In this document: positions 6,338-7,788 of the stretch, in pieces
How the letters are laid out: each line of letters begins with the position of its first letter
How positions within the stretch are numbered: the stretch's first letter is position 1
NCBI GenBank assembly: GCA_025355595.1
Contig: JANXZI010000194.1
Location: 1-7,788 of the forward strand
Length of the DNA: 7,788 bases
Direction: 5' to 3'
From: Spartobacteria bacterium
GTDB taxonomy: Bacteria > Verrucomicrobiota > Verrucomicrobiia > Chthoniobacterales > Chthoniobacteraceae
The notes under the pieces: generated by a model
The model's input: the letters and a program-made list of their open reading frames with translations, nothing else
Database searches by the model: none
Told to the model about the DNA's origin: nothing
Made by a program: the position numbers and the translations under genes

Positions 6338-7788
6338 ATGATGAAATCGCTCCCGCTCGTCGTGCTCGCATCGTTTGCCGCAATCCTCCCCTTCCCCATC
6401 GGCGCGGCGGATGCGGAGAAGGTGCTCAGCCCATTCGGCATTGGCGCGTGCCATCAGACCTCGCAGGAACTCGGCAAATGGATCCCGCAGATGTCGGCGA
6501 TCGGCGTCACCAACATGCGTGCGTGCCGCACAAGCTTCGGCGACGTGGAGCCGGAGCAGGGCAAGTGGACCTGGACGCGTCTCGACGAACAACTGGCGTA
6601 CGCCGAGGCGCAGCACATGGAATTTTTCGGCCTGCTGCTCGGAAGCCCGAAGTGGAACACGAAGGACGCACCGGGCAGCCTTCCGGTGAACAATCTCCCC
6701 GCGTGGTCCGAGTATGTCTCGGAGATCGTGAAACACGCGAAGGGCAAAATCCGGTTCTGGGAGGTGTGGAATGAGCCGCCGAATTTTACCGGGAAGAATC
6801 AGACGCCGGAGGACTACGCGAAGATCGTCGTAAGCGCGTACGATGCGGCGAAGGTCGCCGATCCTTCGTGCCTCGTCGGGCTCGCCGCGAAGTCGGTCCA
6901 CGTCAATTACCTCGAAAAGGTGATCAAGGCGGGCGCGAAGGATCACTTCGACTATATCACCGTGCATCCGTACGAGGTGCTCGGCACGGTGATCAGCAAC
7001 GCCGGTACGGAGCCGGTCTTCATGAGCATCGTGCCGGTGATCCGCAAAATGCTCGCCGCGCAAAATCCTGCGAAGGCGGATGCGCCGATCTTTTTCACCG
7101 AGATCGGCACGGACACAAAGAAGGGCGTGGACGTGCAGGGGCACGCGCTTGTGAAGGCTTACACAATGGCGATCGCGCAGGGCGTCACTTGCATCAATTG
7201 GTTCGAGGGCATGGACGGCGACAGCGGACCGATGGGATTGCTCGAGCGCAGTGGCCATCAGCGCCCCGCTTACCAGGCGATGGCGCAGATGATCGAACAC
7301 CTCGGGACGCATCCGAAATACGCGGGCTGGGTGCTGCTGAACAAACGCCACTACGGCTTTGTCTTCGAAAGCCCGAAGACGACGGTGCTCGTGACGTGGG
7401 CCTCGCACGGGGTGCCGGATCTCGTGGATTTTGGCGAGACGGTGCGGATTGCCAATCCGCTCACGGGCAACATCGCCAAGGCGAGCAGCCACGAACTGAC
7501 GAGCGCACCCGTGCTCGTGCTCGGCGTGCCTGCGGACATCATGAAACAGGCGCACGCCAACAAATCGAAACCGCTGCCGTGGGGCGAAGACGAGCCGGGC
7601 GCGACGACAGTCTCGGTGACGATGGGGGAAAAGAATGTCGAGAAGGGCCTCCACACACTCGCCGGCGAATCCATCGCCGCGGATGTGATCGCATACGGCG
7701 GCTCCGCGCGCGCGGGCGGCGTGCCCGGCGGAAACCTGTTCGTGGTGAATCCGAATTTTCTCTCCTACTCGCCGGAGCCGATCGAGAT
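6338..7788 (+). CDS. Clan GH-A glycoside hydrolase, partial (C-terminus beyond the window)
   Basis: This frame runs without a stop from 6338 to the window edge, giving 483 complete residues. A signal peptide (about 1-25, GAADA-E) precedes a (beta/alpha)8-barrel. FWEVWNEPPNF (140-150) is the strand-4 motif of clan GH-A, so Glu146 is the acid/base. YITVHPYE (206-213) follows, and IFFTEIGTDT (251-260) places the nucleophile at Glu255. TCINWFEGMD (284-293) is the strand-8 region. The early segment GKWTWTRLDEQLAYAEAQHM (75-94) recalls GH39 and GH5-like members, but I cannot fix the family. Residues about 325-400 form a small beta-rich domain typical after such barrels, and a further module seems to begin near 420. 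The gene lies 32 bases after the sulfatase stop, so co-transcription is likely. The ATG at 6341 is an equally possible start. The enzyme probably cuts a beta-linked glycan by a retaining mechanism; the substrate is unknown. Confidence 0.85.
   Translation, partial: MMKSLPLVVLASFAAILPFPIGAADAEKVLSPFGIGACHQTSQELGKWIPQMSAIGVTNMRACRTSFGDVEPEQGKWTWTRLDEQLAYAEAQHMEFFGLLLGSPKWNTKDAPGSLPVNNLPAWSEYVSEIVKHAKGKIRFWEVWNEPPNFTGKNQTPEDYAKIVVSAYDAAKVADPSCLVGLAAKSVHVNYLEKVIKAGAKDHFDYITVHPYEVLGTVISNAGTEPVFMSIVPVIRKMLAAQNPAKADAPIFFTEIGTDTKKGVDVQGHALVKAYTMAIAQGVTCINWFEGMDGDSGPMGLLERSGHQRPAYQAMAQMIEHLGTHPKYAGWVLLNKRHYGFVFESPKTTVLVTWASHGVPDLVDFGETVRIANPLTGNIAKASSHELTSAPVLVLGVPADIMKQAHANKSKPLPWGEDEPGATTVSVTMGEKNVEKGLHTLAGESIAADVIAYGGSARAGGVPGGNLFVVNPNFLSYSPEPIE

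Noticed and set aside
5034..6383. Minus-strand open frame of 449 codons opposite the sulfatase
   Set aside because: The + strand has a full sulfatase with ordered active-site motifs. The antisense product is Arg/His-rich without motifs.
6263..7654. Minus-strand open frame of 463 codons opposite the GH-A glycosidase
   Set aside because: The + strand frame from 6338 carries both GH-A catalytic motifs and a signal peptide, so the antisense frame is a shadow.
1..7788. CRISPR array, tRNA, rRNA, integrase or toxin-antitoxin genes
   Set aside because: I looked for regularly spaced repeats, cloverleaf-like sequences and mobile-element proteins and found none beyond the single inverted repeat pair at 54-196.

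Overview
The window is GC-rich bacterial DNA, compact, with all four recognisable genes on the + strand and every predicted product secreted. The mix (a GH81 beta-1,3-glucanase, a formylglycine-type sulfatase, a clan GH-A glycosidase, a YHYH-domain protein, and short GC-rich inverted repeats between genes) resembles Verrucomicrobiota, or less likely Planctomycetota. That assignment is inference from gene content and style; no rRNA or marker gene is present. None of the four start codons has a recognisable Shine-Dalgarno sequence.

Layout. Positions 1-377 hold no convincing gene. They carry a pair of related repeat units in opposite orientation (54-112 and 140-196), each with small GC-rich hairpins, then unassigned sequence and a hairpin (340-358) just upstream of the first gene. 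Positions 378-2768 encode a 796-residue secreted GH81 endo-beta-1,3-glucanase. Positions 2769-3085 are a 317-base gap with nothing I can name. Positions 3086-4798 encode a secreted two-domain protein, an N-terminal YHYH domain joined through a Gly/Pro/Arg-rich linker to a C-terminal PEBP (YbhB-like) domain. After 16 bases, positions 4815-6305 encode a secreted S1-type sulfatase with the CTPTR active-site motif but an altered first metal-binding motif. After 32 bases, a clan GH-A glycoside hydrolase begins at 6338 and runs off the right edge.

How the genes may work together. Genes 2-4 are tightly packed and probably co-transcribed; gene 1 is separated by a longer gap and may be its own unit. 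Beta-1,3-glucanase, sulfatase and GH-A glycosidase suggest extracellular or periplasmic breakdown of polysaccharide, perhaps sulfated or algal/fungal/plant glucan-containing material. No SusC/SusD-like transporter, regulator or sugar-processing gene is visible, so this is at most part of a utilisation locus. The least explained member is the YHYH-PEBP fusion, whose predicted mature form would begin with histidine.
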